A stretch of DNA of 64,000 nt from contig JALHRF010000002.1 in assembly GCA_022841545.1 (NCBI GenBank), positions 1 through 64,000 of the forward strand. Reading direction: 5' to 3'. The notes under the pieces are model-generated. The model was not told the origin of the DNA and searched no databases. It was given only the letters and a program-made list of their open reading frames with translations. Shown here piece after piece: positions 18,617 through 27,692 of the stretch (the stretch's first letter is position 1; the number at the start of each line of letters is the position of its first letter). This stretch comes from Bauldia sp. (GTDB taxonomy: Bacteria; Pseudomonadota; Alphaproteobacteria; Rhizobiales; Kaistiaceae). Made by a program: the position numbers and the translations under genes.

Positions 18617-18637
18617 TGTATAGCATTGTATATACCG
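18617..18637 (+). promoter_or_regulatory. HutC-type operator before the hut operon
   Basis: ATGTATA at 18617-18623 and TTGTATATACC at 18627-18637. The second is a close match to the TGTATATACA core bound by HutC in Pseudomonas and related bacteria, and the first looks like a half-site. They lie 47-67 bases before the first gene of the operon that encodes HutC, in an AT-rich patch that could also hold the -10 element. This supports urocanate-relieved autoregulation. Confidence 0.7.
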
Positions 18638-18683
18638 ATTTCCGGCCTTAGACTTCGACCGTCCTGGCAAGGGGAGCGGTGGG

Positions 18684-19877
18684 ATGGCGGGAGAGGTCGA
18701 GACGCGCGTCGGGGACTATGTCGACGCCCATGCCGACGCGATGGTCGGCTTCCTGCAGACGGTCGTGCAGTCGAAGTCGCTGTGGGGCGAGGTGCCGGCG
18801 CTCGAACAATGCGGCGCCCTGCTCGCGGCGAAGATGCGCGACGCGGGCGTCCGGGTCGAACGGCCGGATTCCGGCACGCCCGGGGCGCCCAACGTCCTCG
18901 GCCGGGTCGGCGATGCGTCGACCGGGCGGCGGTTCCTGCTCTGCGGCCACTATGACGTCTACCCGCCGTCGAAGGCGTGGAGCTTCGACCCGTGGAGCGC
19001 TCCGATCCGCGACGGCAGGGTCTACGGCCCCGGCTCGACCGACATGAAGGGCGGCACCACGGCGATGGTGGTGGCGGCCACGGTACTCGCCGCGCTCGGC
19101 GAGCCGAAGGGCGGCGAGGTGGTGGTGCTCGGCGTGCCGAACCATTTCGAGGGCGGCGAGGGGACGCGGCGCGCGTTCGACCAGGGGCTCAAGGCCGAGG
19201 CCGGCATCATCTGCGAGCCGACCGACCTCGACATCTGCGCCGCGCAGCGCGGCATCCTCTACATGGACATCACCATCAAGGGCGTCGGCGCCCACACCAC
19301 CCACGAGACCGTCGGCGTCAACGCGATCGAGCCGGTCATCCCGATCATCCAGGCGCTCAAGTCGCCGGCCTTCGCCAGGCCGAACCACAACGAGTTCGGC
19401 GCGGAGAAGATCGTCAACATCGCGCTGGTCAAGGGCGGGCTCCGGCGCTGCCTGATACCCGAGGAGTGCGTGCTCACCGTCGACGTCCGCTTCGCGCCGT
19501 CGACCAATGCGGCGGCGGTCCTCGACGAGGTGCGCGGCCTCCTTGCCGATATCGCCGCGGGCCAGAAATTCTCGCTGTCGGTCGAGCCGCAGGAGAGCTG
19601 CGTCAAGAACCCGCGGAGCCCGATGAACTGGGTCACCGGGCCGATCCGGGACTGCGTCGCCGCCGAACACGCCGCCTTCCGCGGTGCGCCGCCCGCGGTC
19701 TCCTGCCACCCGGCCTGGCCGGATACGCCGGTGCTGATCGAGCGCGGCGTGCCCTCGGTCACCTACGGGCCCGGGTCCAAGTACTGCTACTGGGACGAGG
19801 AGTTCGTGCCGATCGACGAATACCTCACCGCGATCAAGGTCTACGCCTCGACCGCGGCCCGGTGGTTCGGGGGATGA
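18684..19877 (+). CDS. M20-family metallopeptidase (ArgE/DapE/dipeptidase type)
   Basis: A 397-aa zinc amidohydrolase. The metal motifs 'GHYDVYPP' (~88-95) and 'GSTDMKGG' (~117) are clear; the Glu region reads 'HFEGGEGTRRAF' and the dimerisation domain starts at 'RGILYMDITIKGVGAHTTH'. It is the first gene of an operon with hutU, hutC and hutH (4 bases before hutU) behind a HutC-type operator. A role in histidine supply or degradation is therefore likely, for instance a dipeptidase freeing histidine from His-containing dipeptides, or a hydrolase of a later intermediate; this is inference. M20 specificity cannot be read from motifs. No hutI or hutG is in the window. Confidence 0.85.
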   Translation: MAGEVETRVGDYVDAHADAMVGFLQTVVQSKSLWGEVPALEQCGALLAAKMRDAGVRVERPDSGTPGAPNVLGRVGDASTGRRFLLCGHYDVYPPSKAWSFDPWSAPIRDGRVYGPGSTDMKGGTTAMVVAATVLAALGEPKGGEVVVLGVPNHFEGGEGTRRAFDQGLKAEAGIICEPTDLDICAAQRGILYMDITIKGVGAHTTHETVGVNAIEPVIPIIQALKSPAFARPNHNEFGAEKIVNIALVKGGLRRCLIPEECVLTVDVRFAPSTNAAAVLDEVRGLLADIAAGQKFSLSVEPQESCVKNPRSPMNWVTGPIRDCVAAEHAAFRGAPPAVSCHPAWPDTPVLIERGVPSVTYGPGSKYCYWDEEFVPIDEYLTAIKVYASTAARWFGG

Positions 19878-19881
19878 GGGA

Positions 19882-21531
19882 ATGACCCTCGCCAACATCC
19901 CCGTCGAACCCGCCCGCGGCGATGTGCTCCGCTGCAAGGGATGGCGGCAGGAGGGCATCCTGCGGATGCTCGAGAACACCGTCGCCAACGGCGAGAAGCC
20001 GGCGGAGCTGATCGTCTATGGCGGCTCGGGGCGGGCGGCGCGGAACTGGGAGAGCTTCCACGCCATCGTCGCGGCGCTGAAGGCGCTCGGCGACGACGAG
20101 ACGCTGGTGATCCAGTCCGGCAAGCCGGTGGCGGTGTTCCGTACCCACGCCATGGCGCCCAAGGTGCTCACCGCCAACACCAACCTCGTCGGCAAGTGGG
20201 CGACCTGGCCGGTCTACCGGGCGCTCGAGGCCAAAGGCCTGATCATGTACGGCCAGTACACCGCCGGCACCTGGGCCTATATCGGCACGCAAGGCATCCT
20301 CCAGGGCACCTACGAGACCTTCGCCGCGGCGGGGAAGCGCTTTCCCTCGGGCAACCTTCGCGGGCGGATCGTGCTCACCGCCGGGCTCGGCGGCATGGGC
20401 GGCGCGCAGCCGCTTGCGGTCAAGATGGCCGGCGGCGTCTGCATCGCCGTCGAGGTCGATCCGGCGCGGGCGGAGCGGCGCGTCGGCATGGGCTACTGTG
20501 ACGTCATCGTTCACGACGCGACCGAGGCTATGCGGCTCGCCCGCGACGCGGCCGGCAAGGGCGAGACCCTGGGGATCGCGCTGATCGGCAACGCGGCGGA
20601 CATGTTCCCGGCGCTCCGCCGCATGGGCCTTGCCCCGGCGGTGGTCACCGACCAGACCTCGGCGCATGACCCGCTCAACGGCTACGTGCCGGCCGGCATG
20701 AGCCTGGCCGAGGCGGTGGAGCTTCGCGCCCGCGATCCCGACCGCTATGTCCGGGAGGCGAATGCCAGCATCGTCCGCCACGTCGCCGCCATGCTCGGCT
20801 TCCAGGACGATGGCGCCATCGTCTTCGAGTACGGCAACAACATCCGCGGCCAGGCCGAGGAGTCCGGCGAGGTGCGCGCCTTCGAGATCGAAGGCTTCGT
20901 GCCGATGTTCATCCGGCCGAGCTTCGCCATCGGTCGGGGGCCGTTCCGATGGGTGTGCCTCTCCGGCGACCCGGAGGACCTCGCCGTAACCGACGCAGCG
21001 GCGTTGGCCGAACTCCCTGACGATCTGCTGAAGACATGGATGGCGATGGCGAAGGAGCGCGTACCGATCCAGGGCCTGCCGGCGCGCTCGTGCTGGCTCG
21101 GCCTCGGCGAGCGCGACCGCATGGGCCTCGTCTTCAATCGCCTCGTCCGCGAGGGCAGGCTCAGGGGGCCGGTCGCCATGTCGCGCGACCACCTCGACAC
21201 CGGCTCGGTGGCGCAGCCGACTCGCGAGACCGAGAGGATGAAGGACGGCAGCGACCCGATCGCCGACTGGCCCCTCCTCAACGCCCTCCTCAATGCCGTC
21301 AACGGCGCCGACCTCGTCTCGATTCACCAGGGCGGCGGCAGTGGCATGGGCGGCTCGATCTCGGCCGGGATGACGGTGATCGCCGACGGCAGCGACAGTG
21401 CGGAGGAGCGCATCGCCCGCTGCCTCTTCACCGACCCGGCGATCGGCGTCGTTCGCCACGCCGACGCCGGCTATGGCGAGGCGAAGGACGCGGCCTCGCG
21501 GTCAGGCATCGTCTCGCCGATGGGCGGGTGA
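19882..21531 (+). CDS. hutU: Urocanate hydratase
   Basis: A 549-aa HutU that hydrates urocanate to imidazolonepropionate using tightly bound NAD+ as an electrophile. Seen: 'LIVYGGSGRAARNW' near the N-terminus, the NAD+ loop 'TAGLGGMGGAQPLAVKMAGG', the conserved Cys404 in 'PARSCWLGLG' (equivalent to Cys410 of P. putida), and 'SRDHLDTGSVAQPTRETERM'. Full length. One base separates its stop from the hutC ATG. Confidence 0.97.
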   Translation: MTLANIPVEPARGDVLRCKGWRQEGILRMLENTVANGEKPAELIVYGGSGRAARNWESFHAIVAALKALGDDETLVIQSGKPVAVFRTHAMAPKVLTANTNLVGKWATWPVYRALEAKGLIMYGQYTAGTWAYIGTQGILQGTYETFAAAGKRFPSGNLRGRIVLTAGLGGMGGAQPLAVKMAGGVCIAVEVDPARAERRVGMGYCDVIVHDATEAMRLARDAAGKGETLGIALIGNAADMFPALRRMGLAPAVVTDQTSAHDPLNGYVPAGMSLAEAVELRARDPDRYVREANASIVRHVAAMLGFQDDGAIVFEYGNNIRGQAEESGEVRAFEIEGFVPMFIRPSFAIGRGPFRWVCLSGDPEDLAVTDAAALAELPDDLLKTWMAMAKERVPIQGLPARSCWLGLGERDRMGLVFNRLVREGRLRGPVAMSRDHLDTGSVAQPTRETERMKDGSDPIADWPLLNALLNAVNGADLVSIHQGGGSGMGGSISAGMTVIADGSDSAEERIARCLFTDPAIGVVRHADAGYGEAKDAASRSGIVSPMGG

Positions 21532-21532
21532 G

Positions 21533-22357
21533 ATGGGAGACGACAGCCTTCGCTCCGACACGCCGGAGCCGCTTTACCTGCAGGTAAAGCGGCTGGTGAT
21601 GGAGGGCATCCGGAACGGTGAATACGCCGGCGCGCGGCTGCCGTCCGAAACACATCTGGTCGAGCGGCTGAATGTCTCGCGGATGACCGTGCACCGCGCG
21701 CTCCGGGAACTGAAGGCCGAGGGCGTCATCGTCCGGGTGCCCGGCCGCGGGACCTTCGTGTCGGAGGAGAAGCCGCGGACGACGCTGCTTGAGACACAGG
21801 ACATCGCCGAGGAGATCCGCGCGCGCGGCTCCGCATGGTCGTGCCGGGTCGAGGCGCTCGCGGACGTCGCCGCCGATCGGGAGACGGCAGTGGCTCTGGA
21901 GCTGAAGCCCGGCGACCCGGTTTACCACTCGGCCATCGTCCACGAGGAGAACGGCGGGCCGGTGCAGTTCGAGGAGCGTTGGGTCAACCCCGCGGCGGCA
22001 CCCGGCTACCTTGATCAGGACTTCACCCGGCGGACGCCCTACGCGTTCCTCATGGCCTCGGCGCCCCTCACCGAGGTCGAGCACGTGCTCCACGCCATCT
22101 TGCCGGACCCGCGCATGCAGGCGTTCCTCGATATCGCCCCGAACGAGCCGTGCCTCCTGCTCGCCCGACGCACCTGGTCGGGCAACCTCGCCGCGACGCG
22201 AAGCGTCTTCGTCTTTCCCGGCAACCGCTACAGCCTCGGCGGACGGTATCAGGTGATGGCGACTGGAGATCGCCCGGCCCTCGGGTCGATGGCAACCGGG
22301 CAGGTTTTTGGAGCGCGTGGCGGCGGCGCCAGACGCGTGGCGAAGGCGCGGCGATGA
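21533..22357 (+). CDS. hutC: Histidine-utilisation repressor, GntR/HutC family
   Basis: A 274-aa regulator: GntR winged HTH (~10-78; 'EPLYLQVKRLV...LPSETHLVERLNVSRMTVHRALRELKAEG') and a UTRA effector domain ('DPVYHSAIVHEENGGPVQFEERWVNP', ~120-240) that in HutC senses urocanate. The start at 21533 lies immediately after the hutU stop and gives the normal HutC length; the ORF-track start at 21398 is inside hutU. The stop overlaps the hutH start by 4 bases. A 28-bp perfect palindrome lies within its codons ~12-21. Confidence 0.95.
   Translation: MGDDSLRSDTPEPLYLQVKRLVMEGIRNGEYAGARLPSETHLVERLNVSRMTVHRALRELKAEGVIVRVPGRGTFVSEEKPRTTLLETQDIAEEIRARGSAWSCRVEALADVAADRETAVALELKPGDPVYHSAIVHEENGGPVQFEERWVNPAAAPGYLDQDFTRRTPYAFLMASAPLTEVEHVLHAILPDPRMQAFLDIAPNEPCLLLARRTWSGNLAATRSVFVFPGNRYSLGGRYQVMATGDRPALGSMATGQVFGARGGGARRVAKARR
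21567..21594. repeat. 28-bp perfect palindrome inside hutC
   Basis: AGCCGCTTTACCTG followed directly by its exact reverse complement, centred at 21580/21581. It encodes E-P-L-Y-L-Q-V-K-R-L, so the same peptide can be read on both strands; the ORF track shows PLYLQVKRL in the antisense frame too. It could be an operator within the gene or a cruciform/RNA hairpin about 35 bases into the hutC message. Confidence 0.9.
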
Positions 22358-23889
22358 GCGATACGGCCGTCATGGGCATCGTGCCGGGGGAGGTGGGCCT
22401 TGCCCAGCTCCGGCGCATCGCACGCGAGGGGGTATCCGTCAGCCTCGATGATACGGCATGGGCGCGAATCGATGCCTGCCATGCTCGCCTTGATGAAGCC
22501 GTTGCGGCCGGCGGGATGATCTACGGGGTCAATACCGGCTTCGGCAAGCTCGCCAGCACGCGGATCGGGAATGCGGACCTTGCGACACTCCAGCGGAACC
22601 TGATCCTGTCGCACTGCACCGGCTCAGGCCCGGACCTCGACGCGGAGGTGGTGCGGCTGGTGCTGGCGCTGAAGGTGATCGGCCTCGCGCGCGGCTACTC
22701 GGGCGTGCGGCGCGAAATCGTGACGATGCTCGCGGCGCTGCTCCGCCGCGGCATTCTCCCATGCGTCCCGGCGAAAGGCTCGGTCGGCGCTTCGGGCGAC
22801 CTCACACCGCTCGCGCATCTCTCGGCCATCCTGATCGGCGTCGGCGAGGCGACCCGAGGGGGCCGGCGGATGCCGGCTGAGGAGGCGCTCGTCGGGGCTG
22901 GCCTCGCGCCGGTCGCGCTCGCGCCGAAGGAGGGACTGGCGCTGATCAACGGCACGCAGGTGTCGACGGCCTTGGCGCTGTCGGGGCTGTTTGCGGCCGA
23001 AGACGTGTTCGCCGCTGCCATCGTCGCCGGCGCGATGTCCTTAGAGGCGGCGCGCGGCAGCAGCGTCCCGTTCGACGCGCGTATCCATGACGTGCGCGGC
23101 CACCGCGGGCAGATCGATGTCGCCGCGACGTTCCGCGGCCTTTTCGCGGGAAGCGGCATCATGGCCGGGCACGGCAACCGGCACCGGGTGCAGGACCCGT
23201 ACTCGCTCCGCTGCCAGCCGCAGGTGATGGGCGCCCTCCTCGATGCGATGCACTTTGTCGCGAACACGCTAACAATCGAGGCGAACGCCGTCTCCGACAA
23301 TCCGCTGATCTTCGCCGACGACGTGCTGTCCGGCGGCAATTTCCATGCCGAGCCGGTGGCGATCGGCGCTGACCTCCTCGCCATCGCGCTGTCCGAGGTC
23401 GGGGCCATTTCCGAGCGGCGGATCGCCTTCCTCGTCGATGCGAGCCTCTCCGGCCTGCCGTCCTTCCTGGTCGAATCGAGCGGGCTCAACTCGGGCTTCA
23501 TGGTGGCGCAGATCTCGGCCGCGGCCCTCGCCTCGGAGAACAAGACGCTGGCGCACCCGGCAAGCGTCGATTCGATTCCGACCGCCGCCAACCAGGAAGA
23601 CCATGTCTCGATGGCGACCTTTGCCGCGCGGCGGCTGGGCGAGATTGCCGACAACGTTCGCGGCGTGGTCGCGATCGAGCTGATCGCCGCGGCGCAGGGG
23701 CTCGAATTCCGCCGGCCGCTCCGCTCCTCTCCGCCCCTCGAGGAGGCGCATGCGTTGATCCGGTCCCGGGTCGCGCACTACGACGAGGACCGCCGCTTCG
23801 CCGAGGACATCGCCGCGGTCAAGGCAATGATCGCCGAGGGCGCCTTCATGCGTTTCGCGGGGTCGATCCTGCCGAGCCGTGTCGGCTGA
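22354..23889 (+). CDS. hutH: Histidine ammonia-lyase
   Basis: A 511-aa HutH that deaminates L-histidine to urocanate. The self-forming MIO cofactor motif Ala146-Ser147-Gly148 is present in 'GSVGASGDLTPLAHL'. Other active-site elements are 'YGVNTGFGKLAS', 'QDPYSLRCQPQVMG' and 'QEDHVSMATFAARR'. The ATG overlaps the hutC stop (ATGA). It is the last gene of the M20-hutU-hutC-hutH unit; the ORF-track start at 22150 is inside hutC. Confidence 0.97.
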   Translation: MSDTAVMGIVPGEVGLAQLRRIAREGVSVSLDDTAWARIDACHARLDEAVAAGGMIYGVNTGFGKLASTRIGNADLATLQRNLILSHCTGSGPDLDAEVVRLVLALKVIGLARGYSGVRREIVTMLAALLRRGILPCVPAKGSVGASGDLTPLAHLSAILIGVGEATRGGRRMPAEEALVGAGLAPVALAPKEGLALINGTQVSTALALSGLFAAEDVFAAAIVAGAMSLEAARGSSVPFDARIHDVRGHRGQIDVAATFRGLFAGSGIMAGHGNRHRVQDPYSLRCQPQVMGALLDAMHFVANTLTIEANAVSDNPLIFADDVLSGGNFHAEPVAIGADLLAIALSEVGAISERRIAFLVDASLSGLPSFLVESSGLNSGFMVAQISAAALASENKTLAHPASVDSIPTAANQEDHVSMATFAARRLGEIADNVRGVVAIELIAAAQGLEFRRPLRSSPPLEEAHALIRSRVAHYDEDRRFAEDIAAVKAMIAEGAFMRFAGSILPSRVG

Positions 23890-23986
23890 GCGCCCTCCGC
23901 GACGATCCACCATTGCGCTACGTCAAGGAAGTGTCACACCGCTTCGCCACAGTGGGGTCCGGAAGCTTCCGCCTTGGATCGCCCTC

Positions 23987-25507
23987 ATGCCCGTCCCGAC
24001 ATCGCTGGCCGACAAGGCGCAGGCTGCGCTCGACGAAGTGCTGTCGCTCCGCGCGGCGGTGGCGAGCGAGGGCCGCGCGGCCTGTACGCCCTGGCGCGCG
24101 CGCATCGAGCGCGCCGGCTTCGTTTCGAGCGCGCTCAACCTCGCCCAGTACCTCGCGCTGCGCCGCCGCGACCTGCGGCCGCTGCAGCGCCGGCTGATGC
24201 CGCTCGGGGTCTCCTCGCTCGGGCGCCTCGAAGGGCGTGTTCTCGCTTCGCTCGATGCGGTGGTGGCGGCGCTCGCCGCCCTCGCCGGGACGGGGCCGGC
24301 AACTCTTCCGCCGCCGTCCGAACGCCAGTTCTTCCGCGGCGAGGCGCGGCTCCAGGCCAATGCCACCGAGGCGTTTGGGCCGCCGACACCTGGTCGGTCG
24401 GGCCGCATCATGGTGACTCTGCCGAGCGAGGCCGCAGATGACCCCGGCTTCATCGCCGATCTTGTCGCCCGCGGTACCGAAATCGTCCGCATCAACTGCG
24501 CCCATGACGGGCCGAAGCAGTGGGCGAGGATGGTCGACCACGCCCGCGCCGCGCGCACCGCGACGGGCATCGCGCCAAGGGTAATGATGGACATCGCCGG
24601 GCCGAAGGTCAGGATCGGGCGGGTGGTGACACCGTCGGACCGCAACCGCGTCTTCGCCGGCGACACCATCCTCCTTGCCCGCGAGATTCAGCCGCCGCTC
24701 GCCCAGACGCCATTCCAGATGACCTGTACGACGCCGGAGGTGCTCGACCGGCTGGCGCCAGGTGCGGCGGTCTCGATCGACGACGGCGTGCTCCATGGCG
24801 TCGTAGTCGAGGCCGCACCCGGCGGGTTCCTGGTGCGGATCGCCCGCGGCAAGCTCGGCGGGGTCAAGCTCCGCGCCGAGAAGGGTCTCAACTTCCCCAA
24901 CATCGATCTCGGCCTCGATCCCTTGACCGACAAGGATCGCAAGGACCTCGACTTCATCGTCGGCCATGCCGACCTGATCGGCTATTCGTTCGTGCAGACC
25001 GCAGCGCATGTCGCGGCGCTTCAGGCGGAGCTCGCCCGGCGGACCGCCGACTGGCGGAAGCTGCCGCTGGTCGGCAAGATCGAAACGCCGCTCGCCGTCC
25101 GCAATCTGCCGGAGATCATCGTTGCGGCGGCGGGGCGGCAGCCCTTCGCGGTGATGATCGCGCGCGGCGACCTCGCGGTCGAGATGGGCTTCGAACGCGT
25201 GGCGGAACTGCAGGAGGAGATCATGTGGGTCTGCGAGGCGGCGCATGTCCCGGTAATATGGGCGACCCAGGTGCTCGAGGACCTGGTCAAGGAAGGCCTG
25301 CCTTCGCGTGGCGAGATGACCGACGCGGCGATGGCGGCACGGGCCGAATGCGTCATGCTCAACAAGGGGCCGAATGTCGGCGGCGCGGTCGAGGTGCTCG
25401 ACCGGCTCCTTCGCCGGATGGCCGGGCATCAGGTCAAGAAGACGCCGACGCTCCGCGCGCTCCACGCCTGGGAACGGCCGGATCCCGTCCTCGCCACGTC
25501 GGCGTGA
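23987..25507 (+). CDS. Atypical pyruvate kinase: N-terminal extension, no C-terminal domain
   Basis: A 506-aa protein whose residues ~135-500 match pyruvate kinase A and B domains: 'GTEIVRINCAHD', 'MMDIAGPKVRIG', the catalytic Lys in 'LVGKIETPLAVRNLPEII' (~363), the Mg2+ site 'MIARGDLAVEMG' (~391) and 'WATQVLEDLVKEGLPSRGEMTDAAM'. It ends shortly after 'CVMLNKGPNVGGAVEVLDRLL', so the C domain that carries the allosteric site of classic enzymes is absent. A ~130-residue helical, Arg/Leu/Ala-rich N-terminal extension replaces it. Start MPVPTSLADKAQ chosen at 23987; the ribosome site is weak. Likely phosphoenolpyruvate/ATP chemistry without the usual effector control. Confidence 0.85.
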   Translation: MPVPTSLADKAQAALDEVLSLRAAVASEGRAACTPWRARIERAGFVSSALNLAQYLALRRRDLRPLQRRLMPLGVSSLGRLEGRVLASLDAVVAALAALAGTGPATLPPPSERQFFRGEARLQANATEAFGPPTPGRSGRIMVTLPSEAADDPGFIADLVARGTEIVRINCAHDGPKQWARMVDHARAARTATGIAPRVMMDIAGPKVRIGRVVTPSDRNRVFAGDTILLAREIQPPLAQTPFQMTCTTPEVLDRLAPGAAVSIDDGVLHGVVVEAAPGGFLVRIARGKLGGVKLRAEKGLNFPNIDLGLDPLTDKDRKDLDFIVGHADLIGYSFVQTAAHVAALQAELARRTADWRKLPLVGKIETPLAVRNLPEIIVAAAGRQPFAVMIARGDLAVEMGFERVAELQEEIMWVCEAAHVPVIWATQVLEDLVKEGLPSRGEMTDAAMAARAECVMLNKGPNVGGAVEVLDRLLRRMAGHQVKKTPTLRALHAWERPDPVLATSA

Positions 25508-25562
25508 GTCCGGAGAACGACCAAGGCGGGAACGGACGGCCCAGCGGCGCGTTGTTGCCGCC

Positions 25563-26624
25563 ATGACAAACCCAACGCTTTCACGACTCCTCCTCCTCCC
25601 TCTTTCCGCGCTGCTTCTCCTGCCGCCACAGGTGCAAGGGCAGGAGGCTGCCCCGCCGGCCGAGCCGCCCGCCGCCACGAGCCCGGCCGAAGCGGCGCCG
25701 GAACCGCCGCCGGTCGTGCTCACGCCCGAGGCGGTGAACGCCGCGGTGTTCGACGGCAACCCGCTCCCGGAGAAGGCGCCGAGCCCGATCGTGCTGAAGC
25801 TGCAGGTGCTCCTCGACCGCGCCGGTTTCTCGCCGGGCGTGATCGACGGCGTCATGGGCGACAATGTCCGGAAGGCGATCGTCGCGACCGAGTTCGTGAC
25901 CGGCCTGCCGCAGGATGGGATACTCGACGCCGAGGTCTGGGCAGCGCTTCAGCCGCTCGCCGAGGCGCCCGTTCTGGTCGGCTACCAGATCACCGCCGAG
26001 GATCTTGCCGAGCCGTTCATCCCCGATCTGCCGTCGGACTACGGCGCACTCGCAAAGCTGCCGCGGAGCGCCTGGCGCACGCCGAGCGAAATGTTCGCAG
26101 AGCGCTTCCATATGGACGAGAGCCTGCTCATCGAGCTCAACCAGGGCCTGGACTTCGGGTCGCCCGGCACGGTGATCGCCGTAACGGCGGTCGGTGCGCC
26201 GCGGTCGGGAACGCCGGTGACCCACATCATCGCCGACAAGACCCGGGCGCAGGTTCTCGGCTACGGCGCCGACAACCAACTCGTGGTTTCCTATCCCGCG
26301 ACCATCGGCAGTGCCGCGATGCCCTCGCCGTTCGGCATCCACATGGTCAATGCCATTGCACACGACGCCGCCTACTACTACCGGCCGGAGGTGAATTTCC
26401 AGCAGGGCGACAACACCGGGCGCCTCACCATTCCGCCGGGGCCGAACAACCCGGTCGGGACCACCTGGATCGACCTTACCGAGCCGACCTACGGCATTCA
26501 CGGCACGCCGGAGCCGTCCCGGATCGACAAGACTTCGTCGCACGGCTGCGTCCGGTTGACCAACTGGGATGTCGAGGAGCTTGCCGGACTGATCGAGAAG
26601 GGGGTTCCGGTCGAATTCCGCTGA
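25563..26624 (+). CDS. Exported L,D-transpeptidase (YkuD) with peptidoglycan-binding domain
   Basis: A 353-aa envelope enzyme: signal peptide (1-26, 'LLLLPPQVQG'), Pro/Ala-rich linker (27-60), a PG_binding_1-like domain ('LKLQVLLDRAGFSPGVIDGVMGDN', ~75-130), a LysM-like stretch ('EMFAERFHMDESLLIELN'), then the YkuD catalytic domain with 'IHGTPEPSRIDKTSSHGCVRLTNWDVEEL'; Cys329 in SHGCVR is the nucleophile. It should crosslink peptidoglycan stems (3-3) or anchor a protein in the periplasm. The start at 25563 gives the signal peptide; the ORF-track start is inside the upstream gene. Confidence 0.93.
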   Translation: MTNPTLSRLLLLPLSALLLLPPQVQGQEAAPPAEPPAATSPAEAAPEPPPVVLTPEAVNAAVFDGNPLPEKAPSPIVLKLQVLLDRAGFSPGVIDGVMGDNVRKAIVATEFVTGLPQDGILDAEVWAALQPLAEAPVLVGYQITAEDLAEPFIPDLPSDYGALAKLPRSAWRTPSEMFAERFHMDESLLIELNQGLDFGSPGTVIAVTAVGAPRSGTPVTHIIADKTRAQVLGYGADNQLVVSYPATIGSAAMPSPFGIHMVNAIAHDAAYYYRPEVNFQQGDNTGRLTIPPGPNNPVGTTWIDLTEPTYGIHGTPEPSRIDKTSSHGCVRLTNWDVEELAGLIEKGVPVEFR

Positions 26625-26703
26625 CCGGGCGTTTCGCGCTCCTGCCTCTTACCCCCACGCGTCTTCGCAGCTAAAGTCGGCCGCACGGAACAAGGGGGAA
26701 CTC

Positions 26704-27636
26704 ATGCATAGAACAGCACTCGCGGCGGCTCTCGCCGCACTTGCCTCAGTCGCGCTGCCGCTCATCCCGGCCCACGCCGCTGGCGAGAAGGTGGCGCTGC
26801 TCACGCCGTATCTCGCTGCGGTGGCCACCGCCGAGATGGTCGATTCCTTCAAGGCCGAGGCCGAGAAGATGCAGTGGACCGTCGATGTGGTGGACACCGC
26901 CGGCGACATGGCCGCGCTCGCCAGCCGGGTCGAGGATGCGGTGACGGCCAAGGCGAACGCGATCATCCTCTTCTCCGTCGACCCGGCCCAGATCCAGGCG
27001 CAGGTCGATGCGGCCAAGGCCGACGGAATCCCGGTCGTCACCATCGACGGCGCGAAGAACGCGTCGACCGTGCTTAACGTCACCTCGGACAATTACGTGC
27101 TCGGCAAGACCATGACCGAGTTCCTGTTCTCGGCGATCGGCGAGGACGGCAAGATCGTGCGCTTCTTCCACTCCGCCCATCCCGGCGTCCGGCAGCGCGA
27201 GATCGCGCTCGACGATGCGCTCAAGGCCAATCCCGGCATCACCGAAGTCGGCAACCATTACGTCCAGGTGCCCGGCCAGATCGAGGACAGCCGCGCGGCG
27301 ATGGACGCGATCCTCCTCGCCAATCCCGGCGACGGTGCGATCACCGGGGTCTGGGCGGCGTGGGACGAACCGGGCATCGGCGCCAAGCTCTCGCTCGATG
27401 CGGCCAACCGCGGCGGCATCGTCATCGCCGGCATCGACGGCAACCCGCAGGCGGTCGAGCTGATCAAGGGCTGCTCGCAGTATATCGGCACCGTCCGCCA
27501 GGGCTTTGGCGAGATGTCGAAGATCGCAGCAAGTGAGCTCAACAAGGTGCTTGCCGGGGGAGCCGCGTCCGAGCCGGAGATGTACGCTCCGGTGGAGCTC
27601 ATCACGCGCGACAGCCTCGGGGTGGATTGTCCCTAG
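26704..27636 (+). CDS. Sugar ABC transporter substrate-binding protein (RbsB-like)
   Basis: A 310-aa periplasmic binding protein with a Sec signal (1-25, 'IPAHA-AG') and a type I periplasmic-binding fold ('ANAIILFSVDPAQIQAQVDAAKADGIPVVTIDG', 'GVWAAWDEPGIGAKLSLDAANRGGIVIAGIDGN'). The ATG follows AGGGGGAACTC. It precedes an RbsC-type permease by 141 bases and a carbohydrate kinase after that, so a monosaccharide or polyol is the likely ligand. No RbsA ATPase is present. Confidence 0.92.
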   Translation: MHRTALAAALAALASVALPLIPAHAAGEKVALLTPYLAAVATAEMVDSFKAEAEKMQWTVDVVDTAGDMAALASRVEDAVTAKANAIILFSVDPAQIQAQVDAAKADGIPVVTIDGAKNASTVLNVTSDNYVLGKTMTEFLFSAIGEDGKIVRFFHSAHPGVRQREIALDDALKANPGITEVGNHYVQVPGQIEDSRAAMDAILLANPGDGAITGVWAAWDEPGIGAKLSLDAANRGGIVIAGIDGNPQAVELIKGCSQYIGTVRQGFGEMSKIAASELNKVLAGGAASEPEMYAPVELITRDSLGVDCP

Positions 27637-27692
27637 GTTGGATGATGCGCAATTGCCGTTGAGGGGGATGGCGATCCTCATCCCAACCGCTC

